Numbered from the stretch's first letter, positions 10,481-18,783 are shown. The stretch: DNA of 64,000 nt from Streptomyces aurantiacus JA 4570 (GCF_000414115.1 NZ_AOPZ01000151.1:1-64000), one strand, 5' to 3'. Numbers and translations are program-made. The notes: generated from the letters alone by a model not told the origin.

Positions 10481-10520
10481 ACGGTAAGTAGGTATAGACC
10501 TTTCGTCAATAGGTCTGGGC
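10481..10520 (-). promoter_or_regulatory. Chitinase promoter with DasR-like (dre) site
   Basis: On the minus strand TTGACG (10509-10504) and TACCGT (10486-10481) are separated by 17 nt. Between them sits AGGTCTATACCT (10501-10490), one base off the palindromic core GGTCTAGACC of Streptomyces chitinase operators and DasR sites. A second half-site, CCCAGACCT, lies just upstream (10519-10511), giving the direct-repeat pattern known from chi promoters. The -35 overlaps the stop codon of the upstream hydrolase gene. Regulator identity is inferred. Confidence 0.65.
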
Positions 10521-11423
10521 CAATGTGGAGTTGAAGCGGAACGTGGAGTTCTGGGGCTGTGCGCCCTCCTGTGTGCGGACCCGGCCTGCCGTCGGTGCCG
10601 CGAAGTGGCTGCCGAGCAACAGGGTGTCGGTGTCCGCCACCGAGGCGAGCAGGGCGCGGCGGGTGCGTTCCGCGAGGGCGGGGTCGATGTCCACGCAGGA
10701 TCCGATGTCGGGCCGGGCGAGCTGGACCGGGTGGTGGACGGCGTCACCGGTGATCAGGGCGGTGCGGTCGTCGCCGCGCAGTTCGACGGCCACCTGGCCG
10801 GGGGTGTGCCCGGGCGCGGGCAACAGGCGTACGCCCGGCACGACCTCGGCCGGACCGGCCGAGGTGTCCACCAGGTCGAGCAGGCCCGCGTCCCGCACGG
10901 GATGGACGGAGTCGCGGAACATCTGGCGCCGGGGCTCCTCCATGTCCGCGGACGCCCAGTGGTCCCACTCCGTGCGGGTGGTGAGATAGCGCGCGTTGGG
11001 GAAGGTCGGCACCCAACTTCCGCCCTCCGCGCGGGTGTTCCAGCCGACGTGGTCGGCGTGCAGGTGAGTGAGGATCACCAGGTCGACGGCGCCGGGCGGG
11101 AATCCGGCCCGGGCGAGCCGGTCGAGGTAGTCGGTGTCCAGGTCGTGCCAGGCCGGGTTGGCGCGCTGCTTGCCGTTGCCGATGCCCGTGTCGACGAGGA
11201 CGCGGCGGCCGTCGCCGAGGGCGATCGCGAAGCTGTGGCTGCTGAGGCGGAGCGTGCCCATGGCGTCGGCGAAGTCGGGGTGCAGCCAGGGGGTGCCGGT
11301 GACGACGTCCGGAGTGGCGTCGGGCAGCAGCCAGGGGCCCGTCTCGGGCGGGAGCGGCACTTCGTCGACGCGGTGGGCGGTGATGCCGCCGAGGGTCCAG
11401 GTCGCGGGGGGTGTGGAGGTCAT
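10506..11423 (-). CDS. MBL-fold metallo-hydrolase
   Basis: Metallo-beta-lactamase-fold hydrolase of the lactonase/glyoxalase-like group, predicted cytoplasmic with a two-zinc site. Seen: HLHADHVG (metal ligands, about residue 112), PAPGHTPGQVAV with the third His, and LITGDAVHHP with the bridging Asp; the final His is in LLGSHFAAP. ATG at 11423 is preceded by GGAAGGA; an earlier in-frame start at 11471 has no such site. The promoter at 11506-11534 is shared with the divergent amidase genes. A second protein of the same type is at 35204-36073. Lactone hydrolysis is possible but unproven. Confidence 0.85.
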   Translation of the reverse strand: MTSTPPATWTLGGITAHRVDEVPLPPETGPWLLPDATPDVVTGTPWLHPDFADAMGTLRLSSHSFAIALGDGRRVLVDTGIGNGKQRANPAWHDLDTDYLDRLARAGFPPGAVDLVILTHLHADHVGWNTRAEGGSWVPTFPNARYLTTRTEWDHWASADMEEPRRQMFRDSVHPVRDAGLLDLVDTSAGPAEVVPGVRLLPAPGHTPGQVAVELRGDDRTALITGDAVHHPVQLARPDIGSCVDIDPALAERTRRALLASVADTDTLLLGSHFAAPTAGRVRTQEGAQPQNSTFRFNSTLAQTY

Positions 11424-11492
11424 GGGGGTCCTTCCGGAGGTCGACACGGGGGTGAGCCGACGGGAGGTCATGAGGCGGTTAAAAGCAATCCC

Positions 11493-11548
11493 TTTGCGTT
11501 AAGAGACGTTAGGCGCTACTGTCGATTAACGCAAACGGTTAGCGTTTG
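11493..11548. promoter_or_regulatory. Face-to-face divergent promoters with repeated TTGCGTTAA operator words
   Basis: Plus strand: -35 TTGCGT (11494-11499), 17-nt spacer, -10 TACTGT (11517-11522). Minus strand: -35 TTGCGT (11534-11529), 17-nt spacer, -10 TAACGT (11511-11506). TTGCGTTAA is part of both -35 regions, and CAAACG-GTTAG-CGTTTG (11532-11548) is a perfect inverted repeat just past the plus -10. A closely related word, TTAGCGTTAA, lies before the nearby tetR gene. I infer joint repression by that TetR protein. Confidence 0.65.
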
Positions 11549-11579
11549 TGTTCTGCTGAGCCCTGGAAGGGACGCGCCC

Positions 11580-11789
11580 ATGCCCCCCGAAGACCTCACC
11601 CCGCAAGAGGCGGCCCAGTGGGCCCGCCGCGCCGGACTCCCGCTGGAGAGCGAGCGCCTGGACGCCGTGACCGCCACCGCGAACCACATCCAGGCCGTCG
11701 TCGCCACCCTGCGCGAGCTGGACTTCGGCGACGTGCCGCCCGCGTCCGCCCACGCCGCGATTCTGGAGGTGCGCGATGCGGCCGTATGA
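11580..11789 (+). CDS. Small GatC/AtzG-like amidase partner
   Basis: A 69-residue protein starting at ATG 11580 with GGAAGGG upstream; it overlaps the amidase start by 14 nt. It has the size and two-helix pattern (AQWARRAGLPLESERLD, then ANHIQAVVATLRELDFGDV) of the small companions of amidase-signature enzymes: GatC in Glu-tRNA amidotransferase and AtzG in s-triazine metabolism. Family assignment rests on context and pattern rather than a strong motif. It probably stabilises the downstream amidase, which is itself broken in this sequence. Confidence 0.6.
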   Translation: MPPEDLTPQEAAQWARRAGLPLESERLDAVTATANHIQAVVATLRELDFGDVPPASAHAAILEVRDAAV

Positions 11790-13265
11790 GCTGACCCTCG
11801 CCGACGCGGCCGCCGCGATCCGCGCCGGCGAGCTGTCACCCGTCGAACTCACCGACTCCGTGCTGGAGCGCGCCGAAGCCGCAGAGGGCCGCCTGCACGC
11901 CTTCGTGTCCGTGCGGGCCGACGAGGCGCGCGCCTCGGCCGCGCGGGCCGCACGCGAGATCGCGGCAGGCCGCACGCGGGGCCCGCTGCACGGAATCCCC
12001 ATGGGGATCAAGGACGTCATCGACGTCAAGGGGCAGCCCACGACCGCCAGTTCGTCCGTACGCGCCGACCACATCGCGGACGCGGACAGCACCGTCGCCA
12101 CCCGCCTCGCGGACGCGGGCGCGGTGCTGCTCGGCAAGACCCACACCCATGAGTTCGCCTACGGCCTGACGACCCCGCAGACGCGGAACGCCTGGGACGC
12201 CGACCGGGTCGCGGGCGGCTCCAGCGGCGGCTCGGCCGTCGCCGTCGCGGCCGGCGGGGCCACGTTCGCGCTCGGCACCGACACCGGCGGCTCGATCCGG
12301 GTCCCCGCCGCCCTCAACGGCGTCGTGGGACTCAAGCCGACCTACGGCCTGGTGCCCAGCGACGGCGTGACGTCGCTTTCCTGGTCCCTCGACCACGTCG
12401 GCCCCGTCACCCGCACCGTCCAGGACGCGGCACTCGTCCTCGCCGCCCTGACCGGCGACGACCCGCCGCCCTGACCGGCGACGACCCGCGCGGCCCGGTC
12501 GGCGCCACCGTGCCGCACCAGGGCCATTCCTCGTACCACGAGGGCGACTTGACCGGCCTGCGCGTCGGCGTCCCCCGGAACTACTACTTCGACCGGGTCG
12601 CCCCCGACGTCGAGTCCGCCGTGCGCGACGCCATCGACCGGCTGCGCGACCTCGGAGCCGAACTCGTCGACGTCGAGATCCCCATGACCCGCTACGTCCA
12701 GGCCGTCCAGTGGGGCCTGATGGTGCCCGAGGCCACCTCGTACCACGAGCGAACGCTCCGCGCGACGCCCGAGCTGTACGCCCCCGACGTCCGCGTACTC
12801 CTCGAAGCGGGCGAACTCCTCCTCGCCGGTGACTACTTGCGCGCCCAGCGGGCCCGGACCCTGATGCGGCGCGCCTGGACGCGGATGCTGGAGGCCGTCG
12901 ACGTCCTCGCCGCGCCCACCGTGCCGCTGACCGCCGTACCGGCGGGACAGCAGTCCGTGCGGTGGGCCGACGGGAGCGAGGAGAGCGTGTCCGACAGCTA
13001 TGTGCGGCTGTCCGCCCCCGCCAACATCACCGGCTCACCGGCCCTGACCGTGCCCGTCGGGCAGGACCGGGCCGGGCTGCCCGTCGGCATGCAGCTCATC
13101 GGGCGGCCGCTGGGGGAGCGGACGGTGCTGCGCGTGGGGCGCGCGTACGAGGCGACGCGGGCGGACGCGGGTCGCCTCGCCCCGGACGCGGGCACCCCTT
13201 GGGCGGCGGAATCGACGCCTCCGGAAGCCCCGCGCAGCCCTACCCTGCCCACCCTTAGAAGCTAG
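11776..13265 (+). pseudogene. Amidase (amidase-signature family), disrupted by a 23-bp tandem duplication
   Basis: Amidase-signature enzyme (GatA/AtzE type) hydrolysing an amide through a Ser-cisSer-Lys triad. The first part (11776-12474) contains Lys79 in MGIKDVIDVKG, the cis-Ser in AGGSSGGSAVAV and the nucleophile Ser173 in TDTGGSIRVP. The frame then stops after ALTGDDPPP. A 23-bp unit is duplicated at 12441-12489; removing one copy reads LTGDDPRGPVGATVPHQ straight into the second part (12490-13265), which holds the normal C-terminal half, including LPVGMQLIGRP. The restored length is about 488 aa, normal for the family. All catalytic residues are in the first fragment, but it lacks the C-terminal third and is unlikely to fold. 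Could be an assembly artefact. Confidence 0.85.
12441..12489. repeat. 23-bp tandem duplication inside the amidase gene
   Basis: Bases 12441-12466 are repeated exactly at 12464-12489 (period 23). Because 23 is not a multiple of three, the extra copy shifts the amidase reading frame and brings a TGA into frame at 12472. Confidence 0.95.
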
Positions 13266-13268
13266 AAC

Positions 13269-13278
13269 TTAGCGTTAA
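13269..13278. promoter_or_regulatory. Operator-like word TTAGCGTTAA before tetR
   Basis: TTAGCGTTAA lies 10 nt upstream of the tetR start and matches the TTGCGTTAA/TTAGCGTT words in the divergent promoter at 11493-11548. Suggests autoregulation by the same TetR protein; inferred only. Confidence 0.45.
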
Positions 13279-13287
13279 GGTGGCCGC

Positions 13288-13857
13288 ATGAGTCCCAAGC
13301 CCATGGCCCGCCCCGGCGGGCGCAGCGCCCGTGTGCAGGCGTCGGTGCACGCCGCCGTGCGCGAGCTGGAGGCCGAGCGGGGCCGCGCGGCGCTGACCGT
13401 CCCGCTGGTCGCGGCGCGGGCCGGAGTCACCCCGTCGACGATCTACCGCCGCTGGGGCGACCTCCAGGAACTCCTGTCGGACGTCGCCGTGGAGCGGCTG
13501 CGACCCGACACGGAACCGGCGGACCGCGGCGGCCTGCGCGCCGACCTGACGGCCTGGGCGGAGCAGTTCCTCGACGAGATGTCGTCCACCGCGGGCCGCG
13601 CCTACATCCGAGACGCGCTCCTCGGCGACCCGGACGGCGGCAACGCCGGCCAGTGCTCCGCCTACGCCGCCGCCCAGGTCGACCTCGTCCTCGCCCGCGC
13701 CCACGAGCGCGGCGAGGACGGGGCCCCCGCGCGCGAGGCGATCATGGACCACGTCGTCGCGCCGATCATGTACCGCATCCTGTTCCGCCCGGAGGGACTG
13801 TCCGCGACGTACGCGCGAGAGCTGGTGGAGCAGACGCTGGCCGGGCTGCCGGGCTGA
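13288..13857 (+). CDS. TetR/AcrR family transcriptional regulator
   Basis: A 189-residue one-domain-plus-ligand-pocket repressor. The DNA-binding helices are clear: LTVPLVAARAGVTPSTIYRRWGD (helix-turn-helix with the usual TIYRRW). The C-terminal domain (from about 70) is of the short type containing EQFLDEMSS and IMYRILFRPEGLS. It follows the broken amidase gene by 22 nt and is followed by the convergent ABC genes. The operator-like repeats at 13269 and at 11493-11548 make the amidase/MBL pair its most likely targets. Confidence 0.88.
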   Translation: MSPKPMARPGGRSARVQASVHAAVRELEAERGRAALTVPLVAARAGVTPSTIYRRWGDLQELLSDVAVERLRPDTEPADRGGLRADLTAWAEQFLDEMSSTAGRAYIRDALLGDPDGGNAGQCSAYAAAQVDLVLARAHERGEDGAPAREAIMDHVVAPIMYRILFRPEGLSATYARELVEQTLAGLPG

Positions 13858-13952
13858 ACCGGGCACGTCGTCCGGGCTGAACCCGGCATGCAGCTCGTAC
13901 CGGGCCGGTGGGTTCGGCGCTGACCTGGTGCGGGCAGGGGGAGGCGGTGAGG

Positions 13953-14720
13953 TCAGGCGTCCCGGCGCCGCAGCACGGCCGTCGCCGCGAGGAGCAGCAC
14001 CGCCGTGTACCCGGCGACCAGCCACAGCGAGGGCCATGAGCCGAGGCTGCCGACCGTGTCCGCGGTGGCGTCCGAGGTCTGCGTCAGCTTCTCCAGCGCC
14101 GCAGTTGGTGAGACACCGGCGACCCAGCGCCGGGCGTCGCCGAAGAGCGGTCCGAAGAGGGAGGGCAGCAGGAGCAGCCCGATGACGGTCGTGACGGCAC
14201 CCGCCGAGTGGCGTACGAGGGTGCCGACCGCGAGGCCGAGCAGCCCCGCCACGGCGAAGCAGCCCGCGATGCCGAACAGGGCCGGGAACGGCTCGCCCTG
14301 GGTGTACTTGCCGGACGGCAGCAGCGCGTCGCCGAGCAAGAAGGCGACCGTGCAGGAGAGCAGACCCACCGCGTACATCAGGCTCGCGATGAGCGTCGCC
14401 TTCGCGCCGAGTACGGTCGCGCGGCGCGGGTTGGCCGTGAAGGTCGTGCGCAGGGTGCCGCTGCCGTACTCGCCGGTGACGAGCAGCGCACCGACCACGG
14501 CCGCCAGCATCTGGGCGACGACGGCCAGGGTGAGGCTGCCGCCGAGGACGGTGTCGTCGGCCTGCAGGCTGCCGGTCGCGGCCACGAACACCGCGCCCGC
14601 GACCGGGGCGAGGGCGGTCGCGAGCGCCGTCCAGACCGTGGAGCGCACGCTGCGGAACTTGATCCATTCGTACGCGAGTGCCTGTGGGTAGCCCGCGCGG
14701 GCGTGGGTGAGCGTGGTCAT
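13953..14720 (-). CDS. ABC transporter permease
   Basis: A 255-residue integral membrane subunit of an ABC-2-type exporter with six predicted membrane segments (for example VWTALATALAPVAGAVFVAA and LWLVAGYTAVLLLAATAVL). The early YEWIKFRSVRSTVWT motif is typical of actinobacterial ABC-2 permeases partnered with CcmA-type ATPases. Its ATG overlaps the ATPase stop (ATGA), so the two are translationally coupled. Substrate unknown. Confidence 0.88.
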   Translation of the reverse strand: MTTLTHARAGYPQALAYEWIKFRSVRSTVWTALATALAPVAGAVFVAATGSLQADDTVLGGSLTLAVVAQMLAAVVGALLVTGEYGSGTLRTTFTANPRRATVLGAKATLIASLMYAVGLLSCTVAFLLGDALLPSGKYTQGEPFPALFGIAGCFAVAGLLGLAVGTLVRHSAGAVTTVIGLLLLPSLFGPLFGDARRWVAGVSPTAALEKLTQTSDATADTVGSLGSWPSLWLVAGYTAVLLLAATAVLRRRDA

Positions 14721-15649
14721 CGCAGGGCCTCCTCGGGGTGCTGTGGGGCGGCGCGGTACTCGGTCGCGTCCTGGGACAGGGCCGTGTAGACCTCCTCCAA
14801 CGAGGAGCGGGCGTGGGCGAGTTCGTGGATCGCGAGGCCGTGGTCGTGGGCCAGGTCGCCGATGGCGGCGGCATCCGGACCCTCGACGCGCAGGGCGCCG
14901 GTCGCAGCGAGAGTGACCACGGCACCCTTGGCCTCGAGCAGGGTGCGCAGACGCTCGGGTTCCGGAGAACGGACGAGCGTGTGGGCGCGGGAGTTGGAGG
15001 CGATGAAGTCGCGGACCGTCGTGTCCGCGATGAGCCTGCCGCGGCCGATGACGATCAGGTGGTCGGCGGTCAGCTCCATCTCGCTCATCAGGTGGCTGGA
15101 GAGGAAGACGGTGCGGCCGTCCGCGGCGAGGGATTTCACCAGGTCGCGGATCCAGCGGATGCCCTCGGTGTCCAGGCCGTTGACCGGCTCGTCGAGGATC
15201 AGCACCTCCGGGTCGCCGATCAGCGCGGCCGCGATGCCCAGGCGCTGGCCCATGCCGAGCGAGAAGCCCTTGGCGCGGCGGCGGGCGGTGGCCGGCGGCA
15301 GGCCGACCAGGTCCAGGACCTCGTCGACGCGGCGGCGGGGGACGTTGTTGCTGGCCGCGAGTCCGGCCAGGTGCTGGTACGCGGAACGGCCGCCGTGCAC
15401 GCCCTTGGCGTCCAGGAGCGAGCCGACCGCACGCAAGGGTGCGGCGAGGTCGGCGTAGCGTCGGCCGCCGACGGTGACCCGGCCCGAACTGGGGGCGTCC
15501 AGGCCGAGGATCAGCCGCATGGTGGTGGACTTGCCCGCCCCGTTGGGGCCGAGGAAGCCGGTCACGCGGCCCGGCCGCACGGTGAAGCTGAGACGGTCGA
15601 CGGCGGTCTTGTCGCCGTACCGCTTGGTGAGTTCTGTTGCCTCGATCAT
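14717..15649 (-). CDS. ABC transporter ATP-binding protein
   Basis: Nucleotide-binding subunit of the same exporter. Walker A is GPNGAGKST (about residue 38-46), the Q-loop region is short, the signature is FSLGMGQRLGIAAALIG, Walker B is VLILDEPVNGLD and the switch His is in FLSSHLMSEME. A C-terminal extension of about 90 residues ends in SLEEVYTALSQ, typical of drug/antimicrobial exporters (CcmA/DrrA-like). ATG at 15649 starts IEATELTKRYG; longer open frame upstream is not conserved. A two-component system lies immediately upstream on the same strand. Confidence 0.92.
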   Translation of the reverse strand: MIEATELTKRYGDKTAVDRLSFTVRPGRVTGFLGPNGAGKSTTMRLILGLDAPSSGRVTVGGRRYADLAAPLRAVGSLLDAKGVHGGRSAYQHLAGLAASNNVPRRRVDEVLDLVGLPPATARRRAKGFSLGMGQRLGIAAALIGDPEVLILDEPVNGLDTEGIRWIRDLVKSLAADGRTVFLSSHLMSEMELTADHLIVIGRGRLIADTTVRDFIASNSRAHTLVRSPEPERLRTLLEAKGAVVTLAATGALRVEGPDAAAIGDLAHDHGLAIHELAHARSSLEEVYTALSQDATEYRAAPQHPEEALR

Positions 15650-15761
15650 GTCCCCGACGCTAGGGAGGCCGGGTTCGGGTGGCATCCGCCGCCGGGAGTC
15701 GGGCACTACTCCCGCGGGAGCAGTCGTACGCCGAGGTGGCGGCGCCGGACGAGGACTCCGG

Positions 15762-16430
15762 TCAGCGCTCTCCGGCCCTGACCAGGCCCGTCTCGTACGC
15801 GAGCACCACCAACTGGGCCCGGTCACGCGCGCCCAGCTTCGTCATCGCACGGCTGACGTGCGTCTTGGCGGTGAGCGGGCTCATGATCAGCTCCTTGCCG
15901 ACCTCTTCGTTGCTGAGCCCGGCCGCGACCAGCGCCATCACCTCGCGTTCGCGGTCGGTGAGGGCCGCGAGCCGCTCCGCGCCCGCCGCCTCGGGCGCCT
16001 TGAGGCGGGCGAACTCCTCGACCACGGAGCGGGTGACGGCGGGCGCGAGCAGGCTCTGCCCGGCCGCGACGGTGCGGATCGCCGCGCGCAGGTCTTCGGG
16101 CTCGATGTCCTTGAGGAGGAAGCCCGCGGCGCCGTGCCGCAGCGCCTCGAAGACGTAGGCGTCGACCTGGTACGTGGTGAGCATGACCACGCGGACGCCG
16201 TCGAGGGTCCGGTCGGCGGCGATACGGCGGGTGGCCTCGATGCCGTCGACGCCGGGCATACGGATGTCCATGAGGACGACGTCGGGCCGGGTGGTGCGCA
16301 CCGCCTCGACGGCGCGTTCCCCGTCGGCCGCCTCGGCGACCACCACCAGGTCGTCGGTGAGGTCGAGCAGGGCGCGGAAACCCGCGCGGACGATGGTCTG
16401 GTCGTCGGCGAGCACCACGCGCACGGTCAC
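15762..16430 (-). CDS. NarL/LuxR-type response regulator
   Basis: A 222-residue DNA-binding response regulator. The receiver domain starts VRVVLADDQTIVRAGFRALL with phosphoacceptor Asp55 in VVLMDIRMPGVDG and the conserved Lys in GFLLKDI. The LuxR-type helix-turn-helix is LTDREREVMALVAAGLSNEE with TAKTHVSRAMTKLGARDR. The GTG at 16430 overlaps the kinase stop (GTGA), so it is coupled to the kinase gene. It lies just upstream of the ABC exporter genes, a frequent arrangement where the regulator controls the exporter. Confidence 0.92.
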   Translation of the reverse strand: MTVRVVLADDQTIVRAGFRALLDLTDDLVVVAEAADGERAVEAVRTTRPDVVLMDIRMPGVDGIEATRRIAADRTLDGVRVVMLTTYQVDAYVFEALRHGAAGFLLKDIEPEDLRAAIRTVAAGQSLLAPAVTRSVVEEFARLKAPEAAGAERLAALTDREREVMALVAAGLSNEEVGKELIMSPLTAKTHVSRAMTKLGARDRAQLVVLAYETGLVRAGER

Positions 16431-17662
16431 GGTCGCCCTCCGTCCACGGCTTGCCCCCGTGGCGGGGCGGGGCCGCCGACCGGGGCCCGGGCGTCGGCCG
16501 TGTCCTGGGCCGGGAGCACGGCCTGTACCCGGAACCCTCCGCCCGCTACCGGCCCGTACTCCACGGTGCCACCGACCGCTGTCGCGCGCTCGCACATGCC
16601 GATCAGCCCGAAACCGCCCGGCACGATCGTGGACGGTGCGCCGTCGTCGACGACCTCCACCACGAGTCGGCCGCCCCGGCAGTCCACGGCGACCGCCGCG
16701 TGCCGGGCCGAGGAGTGCTTCACGACATTGGTCAGCGCTTCCTGCACGATGCGGTAGGCGGCGAGACCGGCCATCGGCGTGATCCGCCCGGCATCACCGT
16801 TCCGCTGCCGCAAGGTCACCCGCACCCTGCTCCCGGCGAACCGCCCGACCAGTTCGGGAAGCCGGTCGAGCCCGGGCGCCGGTGCCGCGGCCTCACCGTC
16901 CGGCTCCCGCAGCACGGTCACCGTGGCCCGCAGCTCCCGCACGGCCTGCTTGCCCGAGTCCCGTACCTGCCGCATAGCGCCGCGCGCCAGCTCGGGCCGG
17001 GCGTCGAACGCGTCCAGGGCCACCGCGGCCTGCACGGTCATCGCGGCCACCGTGTGCGCCACGATGTCGTGCAGCTCCCGCGCGATCCGTACCCGCTCCT
17101 CGCGCACCCTGCGCTCGGCCTCCCGCTCCCGGTCCGCCTCGGCTTGGGCCGCGCGGGCGGCGTACGCGTCCAGCAACTCCCGCCGCGTACGCACCACTTC
17201 ACCAAGAAGCAGAGGCACCAGCGGCCAGAGCATTTCCAGTAGGGGCAGCCCCTGCGGGTTCACGACATCCCGGCCCACGATCAGCGCCACCACGCCGGAG
17301 ACGAGGGCCGCGAAGAGCCCCGTCCACAGGGTGCGCCGCCGGTTGCCGAGGGCCGCCACCGTGTACAGCGCGACGATGAACGGCAGGTTCAGCAACTCTC
17401 CGATGTGGCCGTACAACGCCCATCCCGCACACGCCGATCCGGTCGCCGCGGCGACGGGCACAGGCCACCGGCGCCGCCACGCCAGCGCGGCCAGGGAGAC
17501 CGCGAGGAGCAGCCAGGTGAACCAGTCGGCCTGCCGGTACGCGGGGTCGTTCACCGCCGCGTCCGACGTCGTGAACACCCCGACCACCGCCACCACAAGC
17601 AGGTCGGTGGCGAGTGGCGGCAGCGCCCGGACCCTGGCGATGTGCGGGGCGAAGGTCGTCAC
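16427..17662 (-). CDS. Sensor histidine kinase (HisKA_3, NarX/DesK-like)
   Basis: A 411-residue membrane kinase. Four to five hydrophobic segments occupy residues 18-155; a charged linker follows, then the dimerisation/phosphoacceptor motif RELHDIVAHTV with His198. The HATPase domain contains IVQEALTNVVKHS (N-box), VEVVDDGAP and GFGLIGMCERA. The short extracytoplasmic loops give no ligand clue. Starts with GTG at 17662 and is the first gene of the kinase-regulator pair. Confidence 0.92.
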   Translation of the reverse strand: MTTFAPHIARVRALPPLATDLLVVAVVGVFTTSDAAVNDPAYRQADWFTWLLLAVSLAALAWRRRWPVPVAAATGSACAGWALYGHIGELLNLPFIVALYTVAALGNRRRTLWTGLFAALVSGVVALIVGRDVVNPQGLPLLEMLWPLVPLLLGEVVRTRRELLDAYAARAAQAEADREREAERRVREERVRIARELHDIVAHTVAAMTVQAAVALDAFDARPELARGAMRQVRDSGKQAVRELRATVTVLREPDGEAAAPAPGLDRLPELVGRFAGSRVRVTLRQRNGDAGRITPMAGLAAYRIVQEALTNVVKHSSARHAAVAVDCRGGRLVVEVVDDGAPSTIVPGGFGLIGMCERATAVGGTVEYGPVAGGGFRVQAVLPAQDTADARAPVGGPAPPRGQAVDGGRP

Positions 17663-17806
17663 GTCTCACACGGTAGGGGGCGGGCCGATGGCCCGCATAC
17701 GCCCGCTGGAGTAGTCGGACCCGCAGCGAACCCGGAGCTGATCCTGGTCCGACCCCGGGTCGACCCTGAGACGTCCCCCATGCGTCCCGGACGCGCCCCG
17801 GATATG

Positions 17807-17857
17807 TGTCAAGAATCTTTGACAGGTGGCCGCGGCTCATGTCAGCTTTTCTTGACA
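17807..17857 (+). promoter_or_regulatory. Two palindromic operators, centres 33 bp apart
   Basis: TGTCAAGAATCTTTGACA (17807-17824) is an 18-bp repeat with perfect 6-bp arms. TGTCAGCTTTTCTTGACA (17840-17857) repeats the pattern with 5-bp arms. Centres are 33 bp apart, three helical turns, just before the ArsR-like gene. This fits autoregulation by two dimers on one DNA face. Confidence 0.7.
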
Positions 17858-17877
17858 GGAACGAGGGAGAGGCCGTG

Positions 17878-18258
17878 ATGGCCGAGGAGCAGGCTCCGGA
17901 ACCGACGGGCGACAAACTGCTCAAGGTGCTCACCGCGCTGGGCAACCCGCACCGGATGCGGATCGTCGCCGCGCTCACCGAGCGCCGCAACTACGTCAGC
18001 GCGCTGGCCCGGGAGATCGGCATGGGCCGTCCGCTGCTGCACATGCACCTGAAGCTGCTCGAAGGCGCCGGTCTTGTCGTCGGCTCGCTGGAAGTGGCCG
18101 ACGACGGCAAGACGGTGAAGTACTTCGAAGTAGCTCCGTTTCTCCATGAGTTGACCCCTGCGGTCATCCATGAGGCGGTGCGGACTCTCACCGACACGCG
18201 CGAAGGTCCGGTCAAGGCCGACAAGACCACGCACACCACGAAAGAGGACGCGAAGTGA
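17878..18258 (+). CDS. ArsR-like winged-helix regulator
   Basis: A 126-residue regulator. The winged helix runs from about residue 12: LLKVLTALGNPHRMRIVAAL, YVSALAREIGMGRPLLHMHL (recognition helix), EGAGLVVGSLE and the wing DDGKTVKYFEV. No cysteine or histidine cluster typical of metal-sensing ArsR proteins is visible, so the signal is unclear. ATG at 17878 has GAGGGAGAGG just upstream; an earlier frame start would run through the palindromic operators. Its stop overlaps the next start (GTGA). It heads a set with a small membrane protein and an MMPL transporter. Confidence 0.82.
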   Translation: MAEEQAPEPTGDKLLKVLTALGNPHRMRIVAALTERRNYVSALAREIGMGRPLLHMHLKLLEGAGLVVGSLEVADDGKTVKYFEVAPFLHELTPAVIHEAVRTLTDTREGPVKADKTTHTTKEDAK

Positions 18259-18569
18259 ACGGACAAGGGGCGACGCTCGCAGCCGACTCCGACCCAGTGG
18301 GCGCATGGGTCGGCGGGATCGGCGCGGGCGGGTTCTTCCTGCTGCTGATCGTGATCGTCTGGCAGCTCGCCGCCACCTGGCGGGCCCGGATGCTCGCCGC
18401 CCGCGAGGAGCAGTACAAACAGCTCGCGACGAAGTACGCGCAGCTCCTCGAGGACAACGTCGAGCTGCACCGGCGCTCGGCCGACGAGATGCGGCAGACG
18501 CGCGAGGAGTTGGCGCAGACCCGCCTCGCCGTGACGTCGATGGAGAAGATGATGCGCGAGATCGAATAG
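18255..18569 (+). CDS. Small membrane protein with C-terminal coiled coil
   Basis: A 104-residue protein with one membrane segment (GGIGAGGFFLLLIVIVWQLA, about 20-40) followed by a charged helix of about 60 residues rich in Glu/Gln/Arg heptads (EEQYKQLATKYAQLLEDN onward). No known enzyme motif. It is translationally coupled to the ArsR-like gene (GTGA overlap) and precedes the MMPL transporter, so it may be a membrane accessory or sensor of that system. I do not recognise a named family. Confidence 0.78.
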   Translation: MNGQGATLAADSDPVGAWVGGIGAGGFFLLLIVIVWQLAATWRARMLAAREEQYKQLATKYAQLLEDNVELHRRSADEMRQTREELAQTRLAVTSMEKMMREIE

Positions 18570-18594
18570 GAGCCCACTGGAAGCGCTGCGGCGC

Positions 18595-18663
18595 GGTACG
18601 GCCAGGAGCGGCAACTCCCGGCCGTACCAAGGCAGAACACACCCCGGGGCCCTGAAGCCCCGG
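18595..18663 (+). terminator. Two consecutive hairpins before the MMPL gene
   Basis: GGTACGGCC (18595-18603) pairs perfectly with GGCCGTACC (18620-18628), and CCGGGGC (18644-18650) with GCCCCGG (18657-18663). They lie in the 214-nt gap between the small membrane protein and the MMPL transporter and could terminate or attenuate transcription, setting expression of the two halves. Confidence 0.5.
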
Positions 18664-18783
18664 ACCGACACAGCCACCCGTACGCCACGGCAGGTAGTCA
18701 CACCGCAGACGCCGTGGCGCGGGTCCCGTGCGCCTCGTGCCGGTCGGTGACCGGCGGCGCGCTCCACATGAAGGAGACTACTC

